Source: Clostridia bacterium (lineage in GTDB: Bacteria > Bacillota_A > Clostridia > Christensenellales > Aristaeellaceae). Taken from it: a stretch of 64,000 nucleotides of DNA. A program made the position numbers and the translations under genes. Below, piece after piece: positions 34,695 to 44,248 of the stretch; positions within the stretch are counted from its first letter, which is position 1, and every line of letters begins with the position of its first letter. The notes under the pieces were generated by a model, which ran no database searches, was not told where the DNA came from, and worked only from the letters and a program-made list of their open reading frames with translations. The DNA lies in assembly GCA_017525805.1 (NCBI GenBank), contig JAFXSH010000152.1:1-64000 (forward strand), in the 5' to 3' direction.

Positions 34695-36440
34695 TTATAA
34701 TGGATAAGAAATAGGCTTTGCCTCTTCCCGGTTCCGCGCGAACCGGGATTTTTTCATGACTTGAAAAGAACCTTCCAGGTCCCGCCGCTCAAACAGTTCG
34801 GTGATCCCCAAACGCCGGGCGTCGCGCGCGAAAGCATCGATCAGTTCATCCCGTCGGGGGGCATTCAGGGGAAGACGGGTCAAGCGCGCGTAACGGACGG
34901 ACAGGGCTTCCCGCTCCACCCGGGAGCGGAAGGGTTCTTCCCGGGCGAAAACCAGGGCGTCCTTTAAATATGCTTCCGCCTGACGCAGCCGTTCATCCGT
35001 CAGATAGGAAGCGTCGGGCGCGTCGTAAATGCCCGCGTGATCCTCCGGGCCGCAGGCGGCGCGCCAAAGATCAATGTACCGGGCCATGGGAACCGCAGCC
35101 GGGCCGTAGTACCCCGCCGCGAAATCGGCAATGAGGGCGTCGGGGTCTTGATCCGGATCCCACAGCAGTTTGCTCAGCAGATAGATTTTCAGCGGGCCCA
35201 GGGCGGAGGATAGGCCCAGCGAGAAATTGCCCTGCTCAAACACGCCGCGCACATGAAAACGCCTGAACGTGCGCAGGTTCTCCGAAAGCACATCGAGATT
35301 GGGGAAAGGCAGCAAATAATTGGCGTAATTGGTGGTATAGTCCCAGATGTACAGGTTTTCGCAGATCTCGCTCCAGCCTTTGAGGTCCTTTAGGAAAGCG
35401 TTCTCTTCGTCCTTCTCCCCGTGAAAGGGATGGGAAGCGCCTCCCTGCACGTTGATCCCATCCGTCTGAACACCGCAGCGCTCGATGGGATGGGAAAAAC
35501 AGCATTCGATGGAGCAGAGCCGCACGATCACGTTGTGCCGGGGCTTTACGATTCTAGGCGGTTTCCGGCAGTACAGATAGGCGAAGGTGTGGATCATCAC
35601 GTGCGGGAATTCTTTTTCCACTTCTTCGGCCACCGCGTTCACGAAGCGGATCATGGTGCCCGCCGGGCTGCCCTCCTCCCAGTCCGACTGGAGGCAGGCG
35701 GGGCACTGGCAGGGCTGATACCAATCGTTCATGGCTACAGAGAATATATGATAAGCCGGGTTTTCCCGCGCCCATTTTTTCACGCCCTCCGCACAGATGT
35801 TCACCACGTCCGGATTGGTAAGACAGAGCTGGGAGCGATTTTTCAGCCGCTTTCCGCCCACCATGGAAAAGTATTCAGGGTGGGAATCGAACCAGACTTC
35901 CGGGGGTACCAGCCGAGAAAAGGTATGGCTGAAGTTATAGAACATGGCTTTTCCGCCCTGCTCCTCCGTGATGGTGGAACGGGCGGAATTCAGCCTCAGC
36001 TTTACGGCGAAATCCCCGTCCATGGCTTCCCGCCAGAACAGCTCCCTGACGGCGAAAGCGGGCGCTTCCCGGTGTCTGCCCCACGGCAGGAAAACGGGCG
36101 TGGAAGGAAATACCTCGCAGTCCCGGGCCAAAAACCGGCAGCCCAGGGCTTCCAGCAGGGTATACGCGCCATATACGATGCCTTGGGGCGTGCCGGACTG
36201 CAGCCGGACGCCCTCCGCGTCCGCGTCCCACTGAAACGCGCCGCCGGTCAGGCCCTCCGGCAGAAGCTCGAGCAGGATATAAAAGCCCTCCGTCTGGGGC
36301 TTTTGCTCCAGGCAGAGGGGAGAAAAGGGAAAAATGTTTTCTAAGCACCGGCACAGCTCACGGGCGGCGTAGCGCACGGGAGCAGGAGAACCGGGGGCGA
36401 AAACCACAGCGGAAATCGAACGAATGGAAATGCTGTCCAT
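34695..36440 (-). CDS. DUF4838 domain protein (putative glycosidase-like)
   Basis: About 581 residues. Residues 1-110 look like the alpha/beta N-terminal domain found in front of hexosaminidase/glucuronidase barrels (VRYAARELCRCLE, GIVYGAYTLLEALGCRF). The rest matches DUF4838: HPEYFSMVGGKR, AMNDWYQPCQCPAC and a long helical C-terminus. A carbohydrate-active role is likely, but substrate and catalytic residues are unproven. The ATG at 36440 has AGGAGG 7 nt upstream. No signal peptide. It is the last gene of the NHLM export operon, 37 bp after the second ABC gene; the functional link is unclear. Its last codons are encoded by the nrdG terminator hairpin. Confidence 0.75.
   Translation of the reverse strand: MDSISIRSISAVVFAPGSPAPVRYAARELCRCLENIFPFSPLCLEQKPQTEGFYILLELLPEGLTGGAFQWDADAEGVRLQSGTPQGIVYGAYTLLEALGCRFLARDCEVFPSTPVFLPWGRHREAPAFAVRELFWREAMDGDFAVKLRLNSARSTITEEQGGKAMFYNFSHTFSRLVPPEVWFDSHPEYFSMVGGKRLKNRSQLCLTNPDVVNICAEGVKKWARENPAYHIFSVAMNDWYQPCQCPACLQSDWEEGSPAGTMIRFVNAVAEEVEKEFPHVMIHTFAYLYCRKPPRIVKPRHNVIVRLCSIECCFSHPIERCGVQTDGINVQGGASHPFHGEKDEENAFLKDLKGWSEICENLYIWDYTTNYANYLLPFPNLDVLSENLRTFRRFHVRGVFEQGNFSLGLSSALGPLKIYLLSKLLWDPDQDPDALIADFAAGYYGPAAVPMARYIDLWRAACGPEDHAGIYDAPDASYLTDERLRQAEAYLKDALVFAREEPFRSRVEREALSVRYARLTRLPLNAPRRDELIDAFARDARRLGITELFERRDLEGSFQVMKKSRFARNREEAKPISYPL
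34727..34756 (+). terminator. Intrinsic terminator of nrdG, embedded in the 3' end of the converging gene
   Basis: CCCGGTTC, a 5-nt loop, GAACCGGG, then ATTTTTT. It lies inside the last codons of the minus-strand DUF4838 gene, which therefore reads through the hairpin. Confidence 0.85.
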
Positions 36441-36477
36441 GACCGGGCCTCCTTCTTCGTGTTTCGTCGTCGGCCTG

Positions 36478-38664
36478 TTATTTGTCTGTATCCAGCCGCT
36501 GACGCTCCACCAGCTCGGCAAAAATGCCGTTGCGGGCGATCAGCTGCTCATAGGTGCCGTCCTCGGCGATCTTGCCGCCGTCGATCACCAGGATGCGGTC
36601 GCAGTGCCGAATGGTGGAAAGCCGGTGCGCGATCACGATGCGGGTGCATTTCATTTTATCCAGCGCCTCGGAGACCCTCTTCTGGGTAATGTTGTCCAGG
36701 GCGGAGGTGGCTTCGTCAAAGATGAGGATGCGCGGTTTGGGGGCGATGGCCCGGGCGATCATCAGGCGCTGGCGCTGGCCGCCGGAAATGGTGCCGCCGC
36801 CATCCTGCAGGAGGGTATTCATGCCCATGGGCATATCCCGGATATCGTCCGCGATGCCGGCGATTTCCGCTGCGTCCCAAGCGTCTTGCAATTTCAGGGT
36901 GGGGGCGGAAATCACGATGTTTTCAAAAATGCTGCCGGAGAACAGGCGGCCGTCCTGCATCACCGTGCCGATCTGACGCCGCACGGAACGCACGTCCAAC
37001 TGCTGCAAGTCTTTTTTATCATAGCAGATCACGCCGCGGCTTGGCCTTTCAAAGCCCAGCAGCAAACGCACCAGGGTGGATTTGCCGCAGCCGCTCTTTC
37101 CCACGATGGCCACGTACTGCCTCGGGGCGATGGTCAGGTTGAAATCGTCGAACAGCGGCTTGCTTTCGGGATCGTAGCCGAAAGTCACATGGTTCATCTC
37201 AATGCCGCCGGAGAGGCGGGTGACCGTCTCCTTGGCGTCGGAGGTTTCCGGCTGGACAGACAGCAGGGGTTTGATCAGGCCGATAATGGGTTTGATGGAG
37301 GCAACGGACAACGTGACGGAGGTAAGGGCGGTGAAAGCGGAGGAAATATAGGCGTAGGCCGTGTTGAAAGCGTAGTAGTCCGCCACGCTCACCTTGCTTT
37401 TCACGGCGATAAAGTACATGATGGCCGTGCCTGCCATAGAGATCAGGGTGGTGAATACGGAACTAAGCCGGATGATCGCGGGGGGATTGAAAGCCAGTTC
37501 CGCGCTTTTCGTATACGCCTGGGACCATTTGTAGAACGCCCGGTTTTCCGAGCCGCTTAACCGGATTTTCTGGATGCCCTTGATCAAGGAGAAAACCAGG
37601 CCGCGCTCTTTGGCGGTATACTTCATCTTTTCCGCGTCGATGCGCATCTGCACTTTGGCGGAAAGCAGGCTCACGCTCAAGGAAAGCAGCGTAATGATCA
37701 GGCTGGGCCATACCAGGCTTGGCGCAAAGGCGAAAATCTGCGTCAGATACACCAGGGAGAAAACGCCGGTGATAGCGGTGGAAAACAGGGAGTCCACGAT
37801 GGTGGAGCACAGGGAATCCATGTAATTGATATTCTGATTCAGTTCGCCCGCCGAATAATCCTTGAAAAAGGAGGGCGGCAGGCACAGGATGCGCATCATG
37901 GTGGCCGCGCTGACGTTCACGTTCAGCTTAAATCGGATGCGGGACAAAAGCATCATGCGGATGATGGAAAGCATGACGGTGCCCACGGTAGTAAAAAAGA
38001 GGAAGGATATGACCGCGTACAGAAGCTGCATGCTGCCCGTCTGCACCACCGTTCCCATGAGCACCTGGTTCAGCTTGGGGCTGATCAGGCCCACCAGAGT
38101 GATCGCCAGCGCCGCCAGGCCGAAGCTGACCAGGTCGTGTATGGTGAGGCAGGCCATCATATATTGAAGCAAATCCTTCAGCTTCAGCTCGCGCATGGGC
38201 AGAGGGCGGTAAAAGCACAGCGCTTCGGTGCTGATCGCCTTTTCCTGCCGGGAGGTGATGTGCACTTTTTTGCCCGTATGGGGGTCCGTGAAATCATAGC
38301 CGCCCGTAACGGAGGGGAGTACCAGAATCACCGTGCCGTCGCTTTGGAGAGAGGTGATCATGGGCCCCATGGCGTCGGCGTGCCATCCCTTTTTCAGGAT
38401 TACTTCCCGGTAAAGAATACCCGTGGAGGACAAAAGGAAATCCAGCCGGTCCTGCAGGCCGCTGATATTGGGGGGCACTTCTCTTTCCTTCACGCCCATA
38501 TATTTCAGCAGCCCGGATACCGCGTCGCTGATATCCGCCTGATCCTTCAGTACGCTGCTGATTTTGTGTCCCGTAACGGAACGGGCGATGTTTTCAATGG
38601 AATCGCCGAGAAGCTCCCGTTCATGCTTTTTTCGGAATTCTATTTGCTCGTCAAACCAACCCAT
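36478..38664 (-). CDS. NHLM-type export ABC transporter, ATP-binding/permease protein (non-peptidase subunit)
   Basis: A 728-residue fused transporter half. The first 200 residues form a cytoplasmic domain typical of the second ABC protein in NHLM (nitrile-hydratase-leader microcin) systems and lack a C39 peptidase. About six membrane helices follow (210-480). The ATPase shows GKSGCGKST, ISGGQRQRLMIARAI and ILIFDEATSALD. It should pair with the peptidase-containing half encoded just upstream to export a leader-bearing peptide. The start is 41 bp after that gene. Confidence 0.9.
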   Translation of the reverse strand: MGWFDEQIEFRKKHERELLGDSIENIARSVTGHKISSVLKDQADISDAVSGLLKYMGVKEREVPPNISGLQDRLDFLLSSTGILYREVILKKGWHADAMGPMITSLQSDGTVILVLPSVTGGYDFTDPHTGKKVHITSRQEKAISTEALCFYRPLPMRELKLKDLLQYMMACLTIHDLVSFGLAALAITLVGLISPKLNQVLMGTVVQTGSMQLLYAVISFLFFTTVGTVMLSIIRMMLLSRIRFKLNVNVSAATMMRILCLPPSFFKDYSAGELNQNINYMDSLCSTIVDSLFSTAITGVFSLVYLTQIFAFAPSLVWPSLIITLLSLSVSLLSAKVQMRIDAEKMKYTAKERGLVFSLIKGIQKIRLSGSENRAFYKWSQAYTKSAELAFNPPAIIRLSSVFTTLISMAGTAIMYFIAVKSKVSVADYYAFNTAYAYISSAFTALTSVTLSVASIKPIIGLIKPLLSVQPETSDAKETVTRLSGGIEMNHVTFGYDPESKPLFDDFNLTIAPRQYVAIVGKSGCGKSTLVRLLLGFERPSRGVICYDKKDLQQLDVRSVRRQIGTVMQDGRLFSGSIFENIVISAPTLKLQDAWDAAEIAGIADDIRDMPMGMNTLLQDGGGTISGGQRQRLMIARAIAPKPRILIFDEATSALDNITQKRVSEALDKMKCTRIVIAHRLSTIRHCDRILVIDGGKIAEDGTYEQLIARNGIFAELVERQRLDTDK

Positions 38665-38705
38665 GGTGTTTCTCCTTTCGCCGGGGAAAAGCGGTCAGGA
38701 ATACT

Positions 38706-40883
38706 TTATTCGCTGGTCACCAGTTCCGCGTACATGCCGCCTTTGGCGTACAGTTCTTCGTGGGTCCCGCGTTCAACGATTTTTCCCTTGTCCATCACGA
38801 TGATCTCATCGCAGCTGCGGATGGTGGACAGACGGTGCGCGATGATGATGCAGGTGATCCCGCGGTCGTTGATGGAACGGATCACGTCGTGTTCCGTCTG
38901 GGCGTCCAAGGCGGAGGTGGCTTCGTCCATGATGCAGATGGTGGGGTCCTGAGACAGGGCCCGGGCGATTTCCAGGCGCTGGCGCTGGCCGCCGGACAGG
39001 TCGCGTCCGCCGTCCAGCAGCTTATGGGCAAAGCCGCCGTCGCGGGTGACGATATCGTCGTAAATCCCCGCGTCACGCGCCGCCAAGGTCACCTCGAAAT
39101 CCTCAATGGAATCGTCCCACATCTTGATGTTTTGGGAAATGGTATCCTCAAACAGGGTGATATCCTGGTCGATGACGCTGATGGAGCCGGTAAACACGTC
39201 CCGGTCTATTTCTTCCAGGGGAATGCCGTCGAAGGTGATGGAGCCGCTCCAGGGACGGTTGAGCCCGGAAATCAATTTGGCCAGGGTGGATTTTCCGCAG
39301 CCTGTGCGGCCCACGAAAGCGATTTTCTGGCCCGGTTTTACGCTCATGGAAAAATCAGTGATCAGGGGCTTGCCCAGCCGGGAATAGCCGAACGTGACGT
39401 TTTTCAGCTCTATCTCCCCGGAAAGCTTCTGATACTCGCCCTTTTTTTCATGGGGCGCGAAGGAGGGGTCCTCCTTATAGCTCATCACGTCGTCCACCCG
39501 TTCCATCTGGGTGATCATTTCCTGCATGGACTGCCCGGCCTGGATCAAGGAAGCGGCGGGCGACATGAAAGAGGCAAGGAAGCTCTGGAAAGCCATCACC
39601 ATACCGATGGTGAACTGCCCCTGCACCACCAGCATCACGCCTAAGCCCAGCACCGCTAAGTTTGCCACAGCGGTAATGAGGGAGGGCAGAGAGCCTAAGA
39701 ACATGTTCAAACGGGTATATGACACATCCTGGGTGTTCACGCTGGCCTGATAGCCTGCCCAGCGGCCGAAAAAGCCGTTTTCCGCGCCGCTGGACTTGAT
39801 GGTTTCGATCATGCTGATGCCGGACATGGTGGCGGAGGACAGCTTGGCGGCGTCGCGCTGCTGCACGCGGGTGATGTTCACGCGCTTGGCCGTTACCAGG
39901 GAAGATACGCCCATGTTCAGCAGGATCGCGCCCACGCCGATCAGGGAGAGCAGCGGGCTGTAATGGATCATCACGGCCAGATAGAAGATCATCATCATGG
40001 CCTGCAGCGCCAGAGGCGCGAAGGTATGCACCAACGCGGTGGCGATGTTGGCGTTGGTGGCCTGACGGTCGGCGATATCAGCCGGCATGCGCTGATTGAA
40101 AAACTGCATGGGCAGCCGCAGCACCTTCCACAGATAGGCAGCGCTGCCGTAGGAGCTCATTTTGCCCTGGATGCGCAGGGAATACACGGCGGAAATCCAG
40201 CTGACCACCACGGAGATGAGGATCAGCACCGCGAAAAGAATCATGAAAGGCGTGAGCCATTCGGGATTCTGCCCCGTCAGCAGCCGGTCCAGGAAGGTAC
40301 GGGCGAAAGCCGGGCTGATAATGCCGATCAAGGAAGAAATGGTGGTGGTAAGGATCACGAAAGCCACCGCCGTGCCGGAGCCCTTCATCCGTTCTTTGAC
40401 ATAGGAGAAAACGGACTTGGGTTTGCCGGAGGGCACAAAGTTTTCGTCCGGTTCGAAGGTGAGGCAGATGCCGGTAAACTCCTTGTCAAACTCTTCCCAG
40501 TCCACCTTCACCCGGCCGCGGGCGGGGTCGTTGAGCACGGCTTTCTTGTTGTTAAAGCCGCACAGCACCACAAAATGATTGAAACCCCAGTGGATGATGC
40601 AGGGGAAAGGGCCTTCCTTGGCCAGGTCTTCCGGCTCCACTCGCCAAGCGCTGGCTTTCATGCCGTAGCTTCGGGCGGCGGCCATGATATTTTTGGCGTT
40701 GGCGCCGTCCATGGATACGCCGCAGTCCAGGCGGGCCTGCTCCAGGGGGATCCATTTACGGTAGTAGTGCATGATCATGGTCAGGGAAGCCGCGCCGCAT
40801 TCCAGCGCTTCCATCTGCATGACCACGGGAACACGTACCACGCCCTTTTCAACCGGCGCGGGTACCTTTGCTTTGCCGAACAC
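38706..40883 (-). CDS. NHLM-type peptidase-containing ABC exporter (C39 peptidase + permease + ATPase)
   Basis: A 725-residue bacteriocin-type exporter that cuts a double-glycine leader and exports the peptide. The C39 peptidase domain (1-140) has Cys29 in LECGAASL, His103 in GFNHFVVL and Asp119 in NDPARG: a complete triad. The permease spans about 160-460 and the ATPase carries GRTGCGKST, LSGGQRQRLEIARAL and ICIMDEATSALD. Its start lies 14 bp after the accessory gene. No matching precursor peptide gene is seen nearby. Confidence 0.93.
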   Translation of the reverse strand: MFGKAKVPAPVEKGVVRVPVVMQMEALECGAASLTMIMHYYRKWIPLEQARLDCGVSMDGANAKNIMAAARSYGMKASAWRVEPEDLAKEGPFPCIIHWGFNHFVVLCGFNNKKAVLNDPARGRVKVDWEEFDKEFTGICLTFEPDENFVPSGKPKSVFSYVKERMKGSGTAVAFVILTTTISSLIGIISPAFARTFLDRLLTGQNPEWLTPFMILFAVLILISVVVSWISAVYSLRIQGKMSSYGSAAYLWKVLRLPMQFFNQRMPADIADRQATNANIATALVHTFAPLALQAMMMIFYLAVMIHYSPLLSLIGVGAILLNMGVSSLVTAKRVNITRVQQRDAAKLSSATMSGISMIETIKSSGAENGFFGRWAGYQASVNTQDVSYTRLNMFLGSLPSLITAVANLAVLGLGVMLVVQGQFTIGMVMAFQSFLASFMSPAASLIQAGQSMQEMITQMERVDDVMSYKEDPSFAPHEKKGEYQKLSGEIELKNVTFGYSRLGKPLITDFSMSVKPGQKIAFVGRTGCGKSTLAKLISGLNRPWSGSITFDGIPLEEIDRDVFTGSISVIDQDITLFEDTISQNIKMWDDSIEDFEVTLAARDAGIYDDIVTRDGGFAHKLLDGGRDLSGGQRQRLEIARALSQDPTICIMDEATSALDAQTEHDVIRSINDRGITCIIIAHRLSTIRSCDEIIVMDKGKIVERGTHEELYAKGGMYAELVTSE

Positions 40884-40897
40884 GCGCTTCCCCCTCC

Positions 40898-41386
40898 TTA
40901 CTGCAGCAGCAGAGAAATGGGCTGCAGATCCTCCGTGACCACTTCACCGGTGTAATACCCCTCGTCCAAATCGGTGATCACCGGCACCTGGATCACCAGA
41001 TCGCCGATTTTCAGATTGCCAGCCAGCAGGACGCGGGGCGAAATATCCTCGCCAATGAAATCCATATCGCATTCCGCGTCCGTCCGCAGCGGATAGTCTG
41101 TCCCCTGCACACGAATGACGCCCCGGGCCATCACCTTGTCAATGGCGTCGTAGGTCACGTAGCATACGCTTTTTTCAGGGGTGACGGCTACGGCGAAATC
41201 GGCGGTGGTGCGGATATGCCCGAAAATGCCCCACAGGATACCGCCGATCAGCAGTACGATGACCGACGCCATCACAAGCCAAATACCCGGCGAGGTGACC
41301 CGGAGATAATCGTTCAGTGATTCGGGGGATTCCACAGCCTCTAAACTTTTTTCACGAAACAATTTGGTCTTTGGCTGTTCTGACAT
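40898..41386 (-). CDS. NHLM-type secretion accessory protein (short HlyD-like)
   Basis: A 162-residue membrane-fusion-type protein. LFREKSLEAVESPESLNDYLRV and the single membrane helix at about 35-57 (IWLVMASVIVLLIGGILWG) match the NHLM secretion-protein family; the extracytoplasmic part is short and lacks the long coiled coil of HlyD. The ATG at 41386 has GAGGAGC 8 nt upstream. First gene of the export operon. Confidence 0.82.
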   Translation of the reverse strand: MSEQPKTKLFREKSLEAVESPESLNDYLRVTSPGIWLVMASVIVLLIGGILWGIFGHIRTTADFAVAVTPEKSVCYVTYDAIDKVMARGVIRVQGTDYPLRTDAECDMDFIGEDISPRVLLAGNLKIGDLVIQVPVITDLDEGYYTGEVVTEDLQPISLLLQ

Positions 41387-41552
41387 AGCGCTTGCTCCTC
41401 TCATTTGATTTCGGCACAGAACGGCAAATGAAGAATGATCGTTGAATCGTATGGCTGTACCTGCAAAAACAATTAACCTATTATATCGTACCATAGAATT
41501 GTCGAAAAAGCTATCCCGTTGGCGAAGAATTACTCGCCGGATGAGGGGAAAT

Positions 41553-42926
41553 TTATTTGGCTGCCTTTTTTCCCTGGAACCGGAAGATCAGAAAGCACAG
41601 GAAGCCCAAATACGCCAGCGCGATGCCCAGCGTGACCCAGCAGAGCAGCTCGCTTCTGGCCGCTAAGCTGACCAGTACCAGGATCGGCGCGCCCAGCACG
41701 ATGCCGAAGCTGCTGCCGGTGATCAGGTTATTGGCGGCGGGGGTGGATAGCTCCGGGTCGATTTCCCTGAGCAGCAGCACGCCGGAGCTGATGGTGCCGG
41801 TGAGCATGCCGAACATGGAAACCAGGCCCTGATAATAGTACCCTTTATATACTTTTTTGCAAAGGACGCTCAAATGTACCCACGTGGCCGCGCCGCCCAG
41901 CAGCGCCATCAGGAGGAAGGGGAGCCAAAGCCCACGGATATCCTCCAGATTGATGGAGGCGATCCCGGCCACGATCATGATATCGAAGAAGAAGCCGGAA
42001 ATGCGGTTCAGCATATAATTGTTCTGATAGCGCAGCACCCGTTTGGCTTCTTCCTTCCTTTTGGCCAGCAGCGCGCGCAGGCCGATAGCCAGGGCGGAGC
42101 CGATGATAAAATTGAAGCCCCACAGCAGCGGGGAAACGGTTTTGGCCACATTTGGCGCGGCGGCGATCAGCGAGGTAAGGCCCCAGGTAACCAGGAAAGT
42201 GACCAGATACACCACCAGCACCAGCGCGGCCTGAAGGGAAAGCACATCCAGAGAGGCGGAAAGTCCGGCGCGGCTGTCGCTGTCGAAATAATCCTGGGCC
42301 GATTGGGCAGGGGAAACCTGTTGGGGAAGGGTGAGCTTATTGCGGCGCTTGAGCACGTTGATGATCACCACGCCCACCGTGCAGGCCACCAGGTAGCCCG
42401 CCGCCGCGATGGACATGCCAAAGCTGCGCCCGCCTGCGAAGCCCAAAGCTTCATAGGTGGAGCCCACGTTGTTGGCCTGGCCGGGGCCCTGGCCGTAGCC
42501 CATGGGCAAAAGCAGCCCCGCCGCCCGGAAAAGACCCGGCATCAGCGTATAGGACAGAAGCAGGGAAATCATCAGTCCCAATACGCCCTGCACCAGATAA
42601 GTGCTCACGATGATAGCGCCCGACTTGAAGCCCGTCAGATTGCCGTTCCCGTTTTCTGCCTTGGGGGGAACGCGCAGGCTCATAGCGATAAAGCCTAAGG
42701 CAATGCCGTGAAACACCAGCATTTCCAGCAGCTCTTCATCCAGCGGCAGCCCCAAATATTTGGCGCCCAGCAGCAAAAAGCCCGCCAAAACGGCCACGGG
42801 CAGCATGGCTTTTTGAAGCCGCTTGATTCTCCAATGCAAATAATGGGCGGCGAGAATCGCCGCCGCGATCAGGCCTAATTCAATCACGAATTTCCACAGA
42901 CTGCTGTTGGCGGCGGAATAATCCAT
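41553..42926 (-). CDS. GltS-like sodium/solute symporter
   Basis: A 457-residue integral membrane protein with about ten to twelve helices in two inverted repeats. MGYGQGPGQANNVGSTYE in the first half resembles the glycine-rich re-entrant loop of sodium:glutamate symporters (GltS). The solute could be glutamate or another organic anion; this cannot be settled by sequence. It starts 4 bp after the acyltransferase gene, so the two are co-transcribed, while the NHLM operon begins about 165 bp further on. Confidence 0.8.
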   Translation of the reverse strand: MDYSAANSSLWKFVIELGLIAAAILAAHYLHWRIKRLQKAMLPVAVLAGFLLLGAKYLGLPLDEELLEMLVFHGIALGFIAMSLRVPPKAENGNGNLTGFKSGAIIVSTYLVQGVLGLMISLLLSYTLMPGLFRAAGLLLPMGYGQGPGQANNVGSTYEALGFAGGRSFGMSIAAAGYLVACTVGVVIINVLKRRNKLTLPQQVSPAQSAQDYFDSDSRAGLSASLDVLSLQAALVLVVYLVTFLVTWGLTSLIAAAPNVAKTVSPLLWGFNFIIGSALAIGLRALLAKRKEEAKRVLRYQNNYMLNRISGFFFDIMIVAGIASINLEDIRGLWLPFLLMALLGGAATWVHLSVLCKKVYKGYYYQGLVSMFGMLTGTISSGVLLLREIDPELSTPAANNLITGSSFGIVLGAPILVLVSLAARSELLCWVTLGIALAYLGFLCFLIFRFQGKKAAK

Positions 42927-42930
42927 GGGT

Positions 42931-44085
42931 TTATTGCCTCCAGTTCGAGCGTTGTTCCATCCAGATTTCTAAGTATTTGCGCAGGTTTGCATTGCCGCTG
43001 GCGAGGACCTGATAGTAGCCGTCCCCGGCGGAAAACAGCAGCCTGTCAGATTGGGTCATCGCCATATCCCTGATTTCAGCGAGGGGGAAAACGCGGTCTG
43101 CGCACGTTAATCGATCCTCATACTGGCAAAGCTCCGCCTTTTCGGCAATCCGCGCGGTGCGGTTATCATCGTCGATTTTTGCCAGGACCACGTTTGGATC
43201 GGAAAACAGCACCCCATTGCCAGCGGTTTCAAAACGGCGCATGCGAAGCTGTTCCTTCTGCCAATCCTCCCATTCGGCGATGGTGGGGAAGGGGAAATCC
43301 GGCTCGAAAAAACCGGTTTCCGTATAGCGCAGATAGAAGCCGCAGCCGCAGGTCAAGCGGTCCCTGGCGCTTTTCAGCGTGCCGACGCGATTGCACCCGG
43401 GACAAAGATACAGGCATTTTTCCAGGTGCTCCGCGGGCCGCTTGCTATGAAAGCGAACCGTTTCTTTTTGCTGGCGTACCCACGCGTTTTCGCGGATCCC
43501 ATCGTTCAGCAGCCGGTTGATTTGATCTTTATCCAGGGCGGCCAGGTCTTCGGGGGAACATACGCCGGTGACCCGTCCCAGCACGCGCCCCCTGCGCAGC
43601 CCCTTGCCCCATCGGGGAAGAGAAAGATAGCCGCCCTCCAAACGATAGGTTACCAGCGTTGCCCGCGCTGCTTTCGCCAGGCTGCCGGTGCCTTTCACCA
43701 CGGGGATGCTCCTGCCGTCCCAGCTTTGTTCGCCCTCCGCAAAAATGCAGACCGAATGACCGTCCTTTAAATGGCGCAGACATTCCTTGACCGTGAGCAG
43801 GGCGGAAGAGCCTTTCCGCCGGGGAATGGGGCCCAGCCCCCACTGGATGAACCGCCCCGCGATCCCCTGGCGTAAAATATGATCGCTGGCTACAAAATAA
43901 ATCTGCTTTCTTCCCATTGCCGCGGCTACCAGAAGCGGATCGCAGGCTGTCACATGATTGGCGACGAGCAGGATCGGGCCTTCGGCTTTTATGGGTTCGC
44001 AATCCAGGCGAAAGGCACGGATAACGATAAAGAGAACATGCCGGAGCAAATGCCACAGCTTTTGATGCCGTTCGTAAACGTCCAC
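42931..44085 (-). CDS. PlsC-like 1-acylglycerol-3-phosphate acyltransferase with C-terminal zinc ribbon domain
   Basis: About 384 residues. Residues 1-210 form the acyltransferase: NHVTACDP holds the HX4D motif, and IFAEGEQSWDG stands where FPEGTR usually is. The C-terminal half carries a Cys4 zinc-ribbon (CPGCNRVGTLKS followed by CGCG) and an uncharacterised domain. GTG at 44085 is chosen because GAAGGGAG lies just upstream; a TTG at 44142 has no such site. Probably lipid remodelling; the second domain is unexplained. It is coupled to the GltS-like gene. Confidence 0.78.
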   Translation of the reverse strand: MDVYERHQKLWHLLRHVLFIVIRAFRLDCEPIKAEGPILLVANHVTACDPLLVAAAMGRKQIYFVASDHILRQGIAGRFIQWGLGPIPRRKGSSALLTVKECLRHLKDGHSVCIFAEGEQSWDGRSIPVVKGTGSLAKAARATLVTYRLEGGYLSLPRWGKGLRRGRVLGRVTGVCSPEDLAALDKDQINRLLNDGIRENAWVRQQKETVRFHSKRPAEHLEKCLYLCPGCNRVGTLKSARDRLTCGCGFYLRYTETGFFEPDFPFPTIAEWEDWQKEQLRMRRFETAGNGVLFSDPNVVLAKIDDDNRTARIAEKAELCQYEDRLTCADRVFPLAEIRDMAMTQSDRLLFSAGDGYYQVLASGNANLRKYLEIWMEQRSNWRQ

Positions 44086-44145
44086 GCAAACGCTCCCTTC
44101 GGAAGCCGGATTTCTATCTCCGGCCGTACCTGTGAATCGCAATTC

Positions 44146-44175
44146 ATTTTACCATAAAAAGGATAAGATATGCAA
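44146..44175 (-). promoter_or_regulatory. Promoter of the acyltransferase / GltS-like unit
   Basis: On the minus strand, TTGCAT (44170-44175) and TAAAAT (44146-44151) with an 18-bp spacer. The leader contains a GCCGGA...TCCGGC hairpin (about 44105-44124) before the ribosome binding site. Confidence 0.55.
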
Positions 44176-44248
44176 GCTTTAGTAAACGAAAGATGCGCGC
44201 CGCTGCTGCTGCATGTAGGCATATGTGGGAAAATTGCCGAATCATCGA

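Noticed and set aside
41387..41552. Possible NHLM precursor peptide in the gap upstream of the export operon
   Set aside because: The only frame extends the accessory protein N-terminally and has no leader-like or Gly-Gly motif; the gap is too short for a typical precursor.
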